A DNA stretch of 5,308 nucleotides, from assembly GCA_934661765.1 (NCBI GenBank), contig CAKUJT010000155.1:1-5308 (forward strand). Direction: 5' to 3'. The notes under the pieces were generated by a model. That model was not told the DNA's origin. It saw nothing but the letters and a program-made list of their open reading frames with translations, and did not search any database. Made by a program: the position numbers and the translations under genes. Shown piece after piece: positions 1 through 5,308 of the stretch; position 1 is the first letter of the stretch, and each line of letters begins with the position of its first letter. Origin of the DNA: an uncultured Senegalimassilia sp. (GTDB taxonomy: Bacteria; Actinomycetota; Coriobacteriia; Coriobacteriales; Eggerthellaceae).

Positions 1-828
1 CAGATCCAGCCCGGCGAGTTCGCCAAGATCACCGTCATCCTCATGGATGCCGCGGTCATGGCGCGCTACGGCGGCAATCTGGACGATCCGCGCGAGTATG
101 TGAAGGCTTTGGGCATCATGATGGTGCCGTTTCTGTGCATCATGACGCAGCCCGACTTGGGCACCGGCCTGGTGTATCTGTGCATCGCGGCGTTCGCCCT
201 GGTCATGGGCGGCGCCAATCCGAAGTACCTGCTGATAACGCTCGGGTTGCTCATAGCCGCCGTCGTGGCGGTGTTCGCCATAGACGAGGTCATCAAGTCC
301 TCAACGGGCGAGTACAAGCTGCTCAAGCAATATCAGCGCAACCGCCTGCTCGTGTTTATGGACCAGTCCGGTACGGCAACCACCGATGAGGGCTACAACC
401 TGCAGCAGGCAAAGGTGGCCATCGGCTCGGGCGGCCTGTTCGGCAAGGGGCTGTTTCAGGGCACGCAGCATTCGTTGGGCCTTCTTCCCGAGGCGCCCAC
501 CGACTTCATCTTCTGCGTGCTTGCCGAGGAGCTGGGATTTTTGGGCGCCCTCGTGCTGCTCGGTTTGTACGCGGCGCTGGTTTTGATAAGCTTCCGTATA
601 GCCCGCAGCTCCGGCGACCTGTTCGGCATGGTCATCGTGATGTGCGTCGTGGGCATGTGGCTGTTCCAGATCTTGGAGAACATCGGCATGGACTGCGGCT
701 TGATGCCCATCACGGGCATCCCGCTGCCGTTCATGAGCTATGGATCGTCGTTTATGGTGGTGAACTTCTTCATGCTGGGCATGATCGGCTCGGTGTGGTC
801 CCACAACGCGACGCTCAAGCAGCATTAA
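1..828 (+). CDS. rodA: RodA-type SEDS peptidoglycan glycosyltransferase, 5'-truncated by the window edge
   Basis: Integral membrane glycosyltransferase of the SEDS (RodA/FtsW/SpoVE) family, which polymerises lipid II into glycan strands together with a class B penicillin-binding protein during cell elongation. The reading frame is open from base 1 and gives 275 residues. About 100 N-terminal residues are missing, judging from where the QPGEFAK motif (window residues 3-9) falls in full-length RodA. Visible SEDS signatures are QPDLGTGLV, the IGSGGLFGKGL stretch, LLPEAPTDFIF and the C-terminal NIGM...GIPLPFMSYG block. The Asp of TDFIF (codon 502-504) aligns with the catalytic Asp262 of E. coli RodA. 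Several hydrophobic segments are clear, for example at roughly 120-235, 500-600, 620-675 and 700-795. The NIGM/GIPLPF wording fits RodA better than FtsW, but a divergent FtsW is possible. One oddity is SYGSS where most relatives have SYGGS. It is probably the upstream member of the operon that follows. Confidence 0.93.
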   Translation, partial: QIQPGEFAKITVILMDAAVMARYGGNLDDPREYVKALGIMMVPFLCIMTQPDLGTGLVYLCIAAFALVMGGANPKYLLITLGLLIAAVVAVFAIDEVIKSSTGEYKLLKQYQRNRLLVFMDQSGTATTDEGYNLQQAKVAIGSGGLFGKGLFQGTQHSLGLLPEAPTDFIFCVLAEELGFLGALVLLGLYAALVLISFRIARSSGDLFGMVIVMCVVGMWLFQILENIGMDCGLMPITGIPLPFMSYGSSFMVVNFFMLGMIGSVWSHNATLKQH

Positions 829-831
829 GCG

Positions 832-837
832 AAAGGA
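832..837 (+). promoter_or_regulatory. Ribosome binding site for the DUF697 gene
   Basis: AAAGGA lies 6 bases before the ATG at 844 and inside the 15-base gap after the rodA stop. It fixes this start, because no other start codon nearby has a comparable purine-rich site. Confidence 0.7.
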
Positions 838-843
838 TGCCCT

Positions 844-1968
844 ATGCAGCTTCCTGTTGATATCGGCGCGCTGTTGGAAGAGGCCGTCAACGTAGAGGCC
901 GCCCGCGCCACGCCGCTTTCGGTAAGCGTCTATGTGGACGAAACGGCGCCGGGCGACGTTGCTGCCCATGTGCGCCAGGCGTTCGCCAGCGCTTCCGACG
1001 CGGCGCGCGTTTCTCTCATCTACTTGAACGGACGCGAGTTCGCGCCCAGTTCCGGCGACGACATGGCCTGCATCGTGGCGGGCCTGAACGAGAACGTGGG
1101 TGCCTATGCCCGCGCTTGCCGCAAGGCCGGGGTGCCCGCCATGGTGGTGACCACGCTCCCGCAGTTGGTGGGGGCTATCGCCAAGGCGGCCGGTTGCGCC
1201 ATCCCTGAGGCCGACATCGTGGCACCCAAGCTCACGGCGAAGGTGTACGAGCACGTGTCCACGGCGGCGGGCCAGGGGCCGGCCATCACGGCCTCGTGGG
1301 GCGCGCCCAAGCCGCCGGAAAACGGCGATGTGGGCATCTACGAGCCTATCGAGCTCATCGACGATGCGCGGGCCACGCTCGATGCGCGCATGGGCCAATG
1401 GGTGTGCGCGGCGTGCCGTGCCAAGCGCCTGGCGTTCGCGCAGGCCTTCCCGTTTGTTCGCCGTCCGCTGGCGCTGGAAACGGTAAGCGCCACTTCCGTG
1501 CAGAACGCCGGTGTGGGGCTGCTGTTCCTCATCCCGGGCGCCGACCTTCCCGTGATGACGCTTAACCAGGCCAAGATGCTGCTCCAGATCGCTGCGGCCT
1601 ATGGGCAGTCCATCGATGCCGGGCGCGTGCGCGAGCTTGCCGCCCTGGTGGGCGGCGCGTTCGCGTGCCGCGCGGTTGCGCGCCAGCTGGCAGCTGCCGT
1701 GCCGGTGCTCGGATGGGCCGTGAAGGCTGCGGTTGGCTATTCGGGCACGCTCGCCATGGGCCGTGCTGCCGTGGAGTTCTACGAAGGCGGGCCGACGGTG
1801 GCGAAGTTCGCCGAGTACGTTTCCGCCGCGCGCGACAAGGTGATCGCTGCTGCTGCGAAGCAGGCCGCGGGCGCCGCCGCCGATAACGGCGCGGCCGCCG
1901 TGGAAGCCGTTCGCCAAAAGGCAACCGATGCCGCCGCGGGTCTGCGCGCCCGCATTTCCCGACGCTAA
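844..1968 (+). CDS. DUF697 (YcjF-like) protein with a degenerate GTPase-like N-terminal half
   Basis: A 374-residue protein of unknown function. The ATG at 844 is preceded by AAAGGA (832-837) at a 6-base spacing. The C-terminal half, about residues 195-315, matches the DUF697 pattern: an RRP...QNAGVG segment, LIPGADLPVMTLNQAKM, IAAAYGQ, RVRELAALVGGAF, RAVARQL, then VPVLGWAVKAAVGYSGTLAMGRAA. Its hydrophobic stretches (about 222-240 and 285-307) suggest membrane association. Residues 316-374 are a charged, Ala-rich helical tail. In the N-terminal half the strands PLSVSVYVD (24-32), MACIVAGL (74-81) and GVPAMVVTT (96-104) are arranged like a small GTPase core. However, the position expected for GxxxxGK[ST] reads ETAPGDV, so a working P-loop is not visible. 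A CAAC pair (Cys188, Cys191) lies in the linker. DUF697 is often attached to GTPase domains in other proteins, so this may be a GTPase-derived scaffold. It lies 15 bases after rodA and 23 bases before the radical SAM gene, so it is probably co-transcribed with both. Confidence 0.85.
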   Translation: MQLPVDIGALLEEAVNVEAARATPLSVSVYVDETAPGDVAAHVRQAFASASDAARVSLIYLNGREFAPSSGDDMACIVAGLNENVGAYARACRKAGVPAMVVTTLPQLVGAIAKAAGCAIPEADIVAPKLTAKVYEHVSTAAGQGPAITASWGAPKPPENGDVGIYEPIELIDDARATLDARMGQWVCAACRAKRLAFAQAFPFVRRPLALETVSATSVQNAGVGLLFLIPGADLPVMTLNQAKMLLQIAAAYGQSIDAGRVRELAALVGGAFACRAVARQLAAAVPVLGWAVKAAVGYSGTLAMGRAAVEFYEGGPTVAKFAEYVSAARDKVIAAAAKQAAGAAADNGAAAVEAVRQKATDAAAGLRARISRR

Positions 1969-1978
1969 TCTTGTTTCC

Positions 1979-1986
1979 GAGGGGGG
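1979..1986 (+). promoter_or_regulatory. Ribosome binding site that decides the GTG start of the radical SAM gene
   Basis: GAGGGGGG lies 5 bases before GTG at 1992. The frame stays open to a TTG at 1971, but that codon lies 2 bases after the previous stop and has no purine-rich site before it. Translation from GTG also begins with TDLWPRLEPLL, a typical N-terminus for this family. The 7-residue longer form is therefore rejected. Confidence 0.75.
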
Positions 1987-1991
1987 TAACA

Positions 1992-3980
1992 GTGACAGAT
2001 CTGTGGCCGCGGCTCGAGCCGCTGCTTGCCAGCGCCGAACGACCGGCGCGTTACCTGAACCATGAGTTCGGCTGCGTGTACAAACCCGAGGCGGATTTCC
2101 GCTTCTGCATGATGTATCCGGACACCTACGAGCTGGGGCAGGCAAACCAGGCGCTGCGCATCCTGGTGAACGTGGTGAACGCCGTGGACGGCATGGTGGC
2201 CGAGCGCGCGTTCCTGCCGGCGGCGGAGTTCTGCGACACCATGCGTGCCGAGGGCCTGCCGCTGTTCTCCATCGAAAGCTGCGCTCCCGTGGCCGAGTTC
2301 GATGCGCTCGGCATCACGCTGTCCCACGAGCTGGTGGCAACCAACGTGCTCGAGGCGCTTGACCTGGCGGGCATCCCGTTGCATGCGCAGGACCGCGGCG
2401 AGGACGACCTGTTCGTTATCGGCGGCGGCCCGTGCTCGTTCAACCCCGAGCCCTATGCGCCGTTCTTCGACATCTTCAGCATCGGCGAGGGTGAGGAGGC
2501 GCTGCCCGAGTGCCTGCAGGCCATCCGCCGCCTGCGCGCAGAAGGGGCGTGCCGTGCCGATATCCTGCGCGCCATCGCGCGCATGGATGGCTTCTACGTG
2601 CCCAGTCTGTATCGCTGGCGCGAGGAGGAGCAGGCGCAGCAGGCCGGCAGCTGGATCGAGCCGGTCGAGGAGGGCCTTCCCACGCATATCCAGAAGCGCG
2701 TGTTCGAGGGGTTCGCGGAAAGCCCGGGCTGGGAGCCGTGCATCGTGCCGTTCACCGAGGTGGTGCAGGACCGCTTGAACGTGGAGGTGCTGCGCGGGTG
2801 CGCCCGCGGCTGCCGTTTCTGCCAGGCGGGCATAATGTACCGTCCGGTGCGCGAGCGCTCCGCCGACAACATCGTGAACTCGGTGGTGTGCGGCCTGGCA
2901 CAAACCGGCTATGACGAGGTCAGCCTGACCTCGCTGTCCTCCACCGACCACTCGCAGATCGCCGATGTCCTCACGCGCTTGAACAAGCAGTTCCAGGGCA
3001 AGGGCGTGCGCATTTCCGTGCCTTCCCAGCGCCTTGACAGCTTCGGCGTGGATATGGCGGGCCTTGTGGCCGGCCAGAAGAAGGGCGGTCTGACGTTCGC
3101 CCCCGAGGCCGGCACGCAACGTTTGCGCGACGTCATCAACAAGCAGGTGACCGAAGACGACCTGTTCGGGGCCGTGGACGCGGCGTTCGGTGCCGGTTGG
3201 CGCCGCTGCAAGCTGTACTTCATGATCGGCCTGCCCACCGAGACCGACGATGATATCAAGGGCATCGCCAGCCTGGTGCAGCGCGCCTACGATAGGGCGA
3301 AGAAGGCCGTGCCGGTCGAGCAGCGCGGCAACATCCGCATGTCGGTGTCGTGCGCGCTGTTCGTGCCGAAGGCTCAGACGCCCTTCCAGTGGGACGGCCA
3401 GATCGCCCCGGAAGAGGCCCTGCGCCGCGTGTCGCTTCTGCGCCGCAGCGTGAAGTACCGCGCCATCGACGTGCACTGGCACGACCCGTCCACCAGCTTC
3501 GTTGAGGCCGTCATGAGCCGCGGCGGGCGCGCTGCCGCCGCCTGGGTGGAATCCGCGTGGCGTCACGGCGCGCGTTTCGACGCGTGGACCGAGCATTTCA
3601 ATGAGCAGGCTTGGCGCGATGCAGCCGTCGAGGTGGGTCTGGACCCTGCCGCTGTCGCGCAGACGTCCTACGACACCAGCTACGTCATGCCTTGGGAGCA
3701 CATCTCCACGGGCGTTTCCACGCGCTTCCTGGCGCATGAGCGCAAGAAGGCCGCGGCCGAGAAGACCACACCGGACTGCACCTTCGAGCGTTGCGCCGCA
3801 TGCGGTGCGTGCCCGGGTCTGGGCATCGACAACCAGCTGGCGCAGCCGCGCATCGCCGGCGGTTCGAACGCTCGCGCGCAACAAGCCGGCGAAGAGGGTG
3901 CGGCTGCGCCCGTAGCCGCCGAGCAGGTGGCAGGCGGGCAGGCCGTTGCCAGCGCGCAGACCGCCGAGGAAGGGGAGTAG
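1992..3980 (+). CDS. B12-binding-type radical SAM protein, TIGR03960 family
   Basis: A 662-residue radical SAM enzyme of unassigned substrate, expected in the cytoplasm. The N-terminal part (about 10-250) resembles a cobalamin-binding-type region, with FCMMYPDTYELG and FVIGGGPCSFNPEPYAPFFD followed by GEGEE. I see no DxHxxG motif for base-off B12 binding. The radical SAM core starts at VEVLRGCARGCRFCQ, with the CxxxCxxC ligands of the [4Fe-4S] cluster at Cys270, Cys274 and Cys277. It continues through SLTSLSSTDH, ISVPSQRLDSF, LTFAPEAGTQRLRDVINK and KLYFMIGLPTETDDD (407-421). A second Cys group near the C-terminus (Cys596, Cys601, Cys604, Cys607) is a family trait and could hold an auxiliary cluster. 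Residues about 618-662 are an Ala/Gln/Glu-rich tail without recognisable fold. The stop is one base from the start of the partner gene, so the two are probably translationally coupled. The family is confidently recognised; the reaction is unknown. Confidence 0.93.
   Translation: MTDLWPRLEPLLASAERPARYLNHEFGCVYKPEADFRFCMMYPDTYELGQANQALRILVNVVNAVDGMVAERAFLPAAEFCDTMRAEGLPLFSIESCAPVAEFDALGITLSHELVATNVLEALDLAGIPLHAQDRGEDDLFVIGGGPCSFNPEPYAPFFDIFSIGEGEEALPECLQAIRRLRAEGACRADILRAIARMDGFYVPSLYRWREEEQAQQAGSWIEPVEEGLPTHIQKRVFEGFAESPGWEPCIVPFTEVVQDRLNVEVLRGCARGCRFCQAGIMYRPVRERSADNIVNSVVCGLAQTGYDEVSLTSLSSTDHSQIADVLTRLNKQFQGKGVRISVPSQRLDSFGVDMAGLVAGQKKGGLTFAPEAGTQRLRDVINKQVTEDDLFGAVDAAFGAGWRRCKLYFMIGLPTETDDDIKGIASLVQRAYDRAKKAVPVEQRGNIRMSVSCALFVPKAQTPFQWDGQIAPEEALRRVSLLRRSVKYRAIDVHWHDPSTSFVEAVMSRGGRAAAAWVESAWRHGARFDAWTEHFNEQAWRDAAVEVGLDPAAVAQTSYDTSYVMPWEHISTGVSTRFLAHERKKAAAEKTTPDCTFERCAACGACPGLGIDNQLAQPRIAGGSNARAQQAGEEGAAAPVAAEQVAGGQAVASAQTAEEGE
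3970..3977 (+). promoter_or_regulatory. Ribosome binding site for the TIGR03936 gene, inside the preceding gene
   Basis: AAGGGGAG overlaps the last codons of the radical SAM gene and lies 4 bases before ATG at 3982. An in-frame ATG at 3946 would add 12 basic residues (PARRPPRKG...) and overlap the upstream gene by 35 bases. Family members begin close to the FRMRITFAKQG segment, so 3982 is preferred. Confidence 0.7.
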
Positions 3981-3981
3981 C

Positions 3982-4692
3982 ATGGCCGAGCAGCAGACGT
4001 TCCGCATGCGCATCACGTTCGCCAAGCAGGGCCGCCTGGCGTTGCTGTCGCACCTTGAGGTGGCACGCGCCATCGAGCGCGCCGTGCGCCGCGCCCAGCT
4101 TCCCTTCGCCGTGTCCCAGGGCTTCAGCCCGCACATGAAGATCGCGTTCGGCGCCGCGCTGCCCGTGGGCGTGGGCGGCACGCACGAGATGGTCGACCTG
4201 CAACTTCTGCGTTACGTGCGCCCTGAAGAGGCGTTGCTCGCCCTGCAGAAGGAAAGCGTCCCCGACCTCATGGTGAAGGAATGCGTCTACATCGAGCCGA
4301 AGGCCCCTGCAGCCTCGGCGGCGTTCCCGCTGAGCACGTATCGTGCGCTGCTGTCGGCCGCGCCGGCGCAGCTGCCGGTGCCCGCGCAGGTGCACATCAT
4401 CCGCAAGAAGAAGGAGAAGGTGCTCGACGTGGCCGACTTCCTGGTGGGGGAGATGCTCCTCGAGGGGGCGTCGCTGACGTTCACCTTGGAGCAGAAGCCC
4501 ACGGGCAGCCTTCGCCCCGACAAGCTGCTGGCCGCGTGCCTTGATCAGGTGAACGTGCCCGATGACCAGGAACAGGAAGTTCCGCTTGCGTTTCTGGTGG
4601 ACAACGCCTGGACGCAGTCCATCGAGCCGCCCGCCGACGACCAGCCGCTACGCGTGCTGTCCATGACGCGCATCGATCAGCGGGCGAAATAG
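3982..4692 (+). CDS. TIGR03936 family radical SAM-associated protein (DUF2344)
   Basis: A 236-residue soluble protein, a usual length for the family, which is found next to or fused with TIGR03960 radical SAM proteins. Conserved features are the opening FRMRITFAKQGRLALLSHLEVARAIERAVRRA (about 7-38) and the QGFSPHMKIAFGAALPVGVGGTHEMVDLQL block (about 47-76). Later comes HIIRKKKEKVLDVADFL, a basic patch leading into the C-terminal half. These fit DUF2344 well. The family role is not established; obligate partnership suggests it presents the substrate to, or assists, the radical SAM enzyme, which is inference. A single base separates it from the upstream stop. In many actinobacteria this pair is followed by ribonuclease E/G and rplU-rpmA-obg, but here a terminator and tRNA genes follow instead. 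Confidence 0.9.
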   Translation: MAEQQTFRMRITFAKQGRLALLSHLEVARAIERAVRRAQLPFAVSQGFSPHMKIAFGAALPVGVGGTHEMVDLQLLRYVRPEEALLALQKESVPDLMVKECVYIEPKAPAASAAFPLSTYRALLSAAPAQLPVPAQVHIIRKKKEKVLDVADFLVGEMLLEGASLTFTLEQKPTGSLRPDKLLAACLDQVNVPDDQEQEVPLAFLVDNAWTQSIEPPADDQPLRVLSMTRIDQRAK

Positions 4693-4720
4693 GCTGAACA
4701 AACGATGATCGCCCTTGAGC

Positions 4721-4757
4721 CGCCTCCCATTTCTTGTGCATTGCAGGATGGGAGGCG
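4721..4757 (+). terminator. Hairpin, likely terminator of the rodA-to-TIGR03936 transcript
   Basis: CGCCTCCCAT (4721-4730) pairs perfectly with ATGGGAGGCG (4748-4757), starting 28 bases after the last stop codon. Beyond a 2-base TT bulge the stem can continue, with CTTGT (4733-4737) against GCAGG (4743-4747) using two G-U pairs, leaving a 5-base loop. The downstream tract TTCTT (4758-4762) is only moderately T-rich, so termination may be inefficient or factor-assisted. Position and stem strength make a terminator the simplest reading. Confidence 0.72.
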
Positions 4758-4803
4758 TTCTTGCGCGTATTGCCATGATCAAGGCCGGGCACGGCGTCGA
4801 TGC

Positions 4804-4878
4804 TAGGGCGGTCGCCGGGGGCTGATTGATGGCGCTAGGATAGCTGCCGATAGGGCGGTTGCCGAGAGGCTGTTCGAT
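4804..4878. repeat. Degenerate direct repeat, two copies of about 27 bases
   Basis: Copy one (4804-4830) and copy two (4851-4878) both begin TAGGGCGGT, continue GCCG after one differing base, and end with GGCTG or GCTG, then GAT or CGAT. They differ at a few bases and by one insertion, and their starts are 47 bases apart. Function is unknown; it could be remnant duplicated DNA or chance in a GC-rich spacer. Confidence 0.4.
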
Positions 4879-4917
4879 TTTCTGCCTGAGTTCGGCTGCT
4901 CTACGCGGGCCCGAATC

Positions 4918-4932
4918 CGTCATGACGTGACG
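4918..4932. promoter_or_regulatory. Palindrome with an extra half-site, possible operator
   Basis: CGTCATGACG (4918-4927) is a perfect 10-base palindrome, and its right half TGACG is repeated directly at 4928-4932. It lies about 47 bases before the -35 element of the tRNA promoter. It looks like a dimer-binding site with an added half-site, but no regulator gene is in the window and chance occurrence is not excluded. Confidence 0.3.
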
Positions 4933-4959
4933 TTCCGGGTTGAAAACCGCCGGACTGCC

Positions 4960-5007
4960 AATTTTTTAAAAATAGTACTTGCATCGAATCGCTAACTGCT
5001 GTATTGT
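4960..5007 (+). promoter_or_regulatory. Promoter of the tRNA-Asp array, with an A/T-rich upstream element
   Basis: TTGCAT (4979-4984) and TATTGT (5002-5007) are separated by exactly 17 bases and fit a housekeeping sigma-70-type promoter. An A/T block (4960-4977, containing TTTTTTAAAAA) lies directly upstream, where an UP element would contact the RNA polymerase alpha subunit; it stands out against the GC-rich surroundings. The expected start is near 5014, giving a leader of about 12 bases before the first tRNA. This arrangement is typical of strongly expressed stable RNA genes. Confidence 0.7.
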
Positions 5008-5025
5008 ACTTTCTCGCAGCTGAAC

Positions 5026-5102
<77 letters not shown>

Positions 5103-5128
5103 TTCTTTTCAGCAGCATGTGCACCAGT

Positions 5129-5205
<77 letters not shown>

Positions 5206-5231
5206 TTCTTTTCAGCAGCATGTGCACCAGT

Positions 5232-5308
<77 letters not shown>

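Larger units (their letters stand above)
4763..4959. other. Non-coding intergenic stretch between operon terminator and tRNA promoter
   Basis: No open frame here shows family features, a plausible ribosome binding site or conserved-looking protein sequence on either strand. Contents that can be seen are a degenerate direct repeat (4804-4830 and 4851-4878), the 8-base palindrome CGGGCCCG (4906-4913) and a perfect 10-base palindrome (4918-4927). No RNA gene was recognised. Confidence 0.6.

Noticed and set aside
1971..1991. TTG at 1971 as an alternative start of the radical SAM protein
   Set aside because: It lies 2 bases after the previous stop with no ribosome binding site; GTG at 1992 has a strong site and matches the family N-terminus.
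301..2145. Long minus-strand open frame of 614 codons opposite rodA and the DUF697 gene
   Set aside because: Its product is rich in Arg, His, Gly and Ala with no family motif. Long stop-free antisense frames are expected opposite GC-rich genes, and the + strand genes here have clear family motifs.
3946..3981. ATG at 3946 as an alternative start of the TIGR03936 protein
   Set aside because: It would add 12 basic, non-conserved residues encoded within the preceding gene, whereas ATG at 3982 has a well-placed ribosome site.
1965..4181. Long minus-strand open frame of 738 codons opposite the radical SAM gene
   Set aside because: Same antisense artefact of high GC; it mirrors the codons of a gene with unmistakable radical SAM motifs and shows no domain of its own.
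187..4692. A new defence or biosynthetic system spanning the operon
   Set aside because: All four genes belong to widespread chromosomal families. No nuclease, toxin, transporter or precursor peptide was found on either strand.
4648..4923. Minus-strand open frame of 91 codons over the terminator and spacer
   Set aside because: It crosses the terminator hairpin and the 3' end of the DUF2344 gene, has no recognisable protein features, and no purine-rich ribosome site was seen before its start.

Overview
This GC-rich window holds ordinary housekeeping chromosome, all read from the + strand: a four-gene operon segment followed by an array of tRNA genes. The best lineage guess is a high-GC actinobacterium, most likely of the class Coriobacteriia (Eggerthella-like). 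The reasons are base composition and a rodA-type gene next to a DUF697 gene and the TIGR03960/TIGR03936 radical-SAM pair. This is inference from family knowledge; no search was run.

Positions 1-828 are the 3' part of a rodA-type SEDS peptidoglycan glycosyltransferase gene, whose 5' end lies outside the window. After 15 bases comes a DUF697 (YcjF-like) membrane-associated protein (844-1968), whose N-terminal half looks like a degenerate GTPase fold. After 23 bases comes a B12-binding-type radical SAM protein of the TIGR03960 family (GTG start at 1992, stop at 3980). One base later comes its usual partner, a TIGR03936/DUF2344 protein (3982-4692). Tight spacing, a ribosome binding site before each complete gene and no visible internal promoter indicate one transcript. 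It ends at a hairpin at 4721-4757.

Positions 4693-5025 carry no credible gene. They hold the terminator, a degenerate direct repeat (4804-4878), a perfect 10-base palindrome (4918-4927) and a good tRNA promoter with an A/T-rich upstream element (4960-5007).

The window closes with three identical tRNA-Asp(GUC) genes in a perfect 103-base tandem array (5026-5308). It ends exactly at the last base of the third copy, so the array may continue.

Functionally, RodA polymerises glycan strands for cell-wall elongation. The DUF697 protein and the radical SAM pair have no firmly assigned role; their place behind rodA suggests co-expression with cell-shape genes, not a proven shared pathway. I saw no mobile element, CRISPR array or defence system. 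The least understood parts are the DUF697 protein with its apparently dead P-loop and the orphan-function radical SAM pair.
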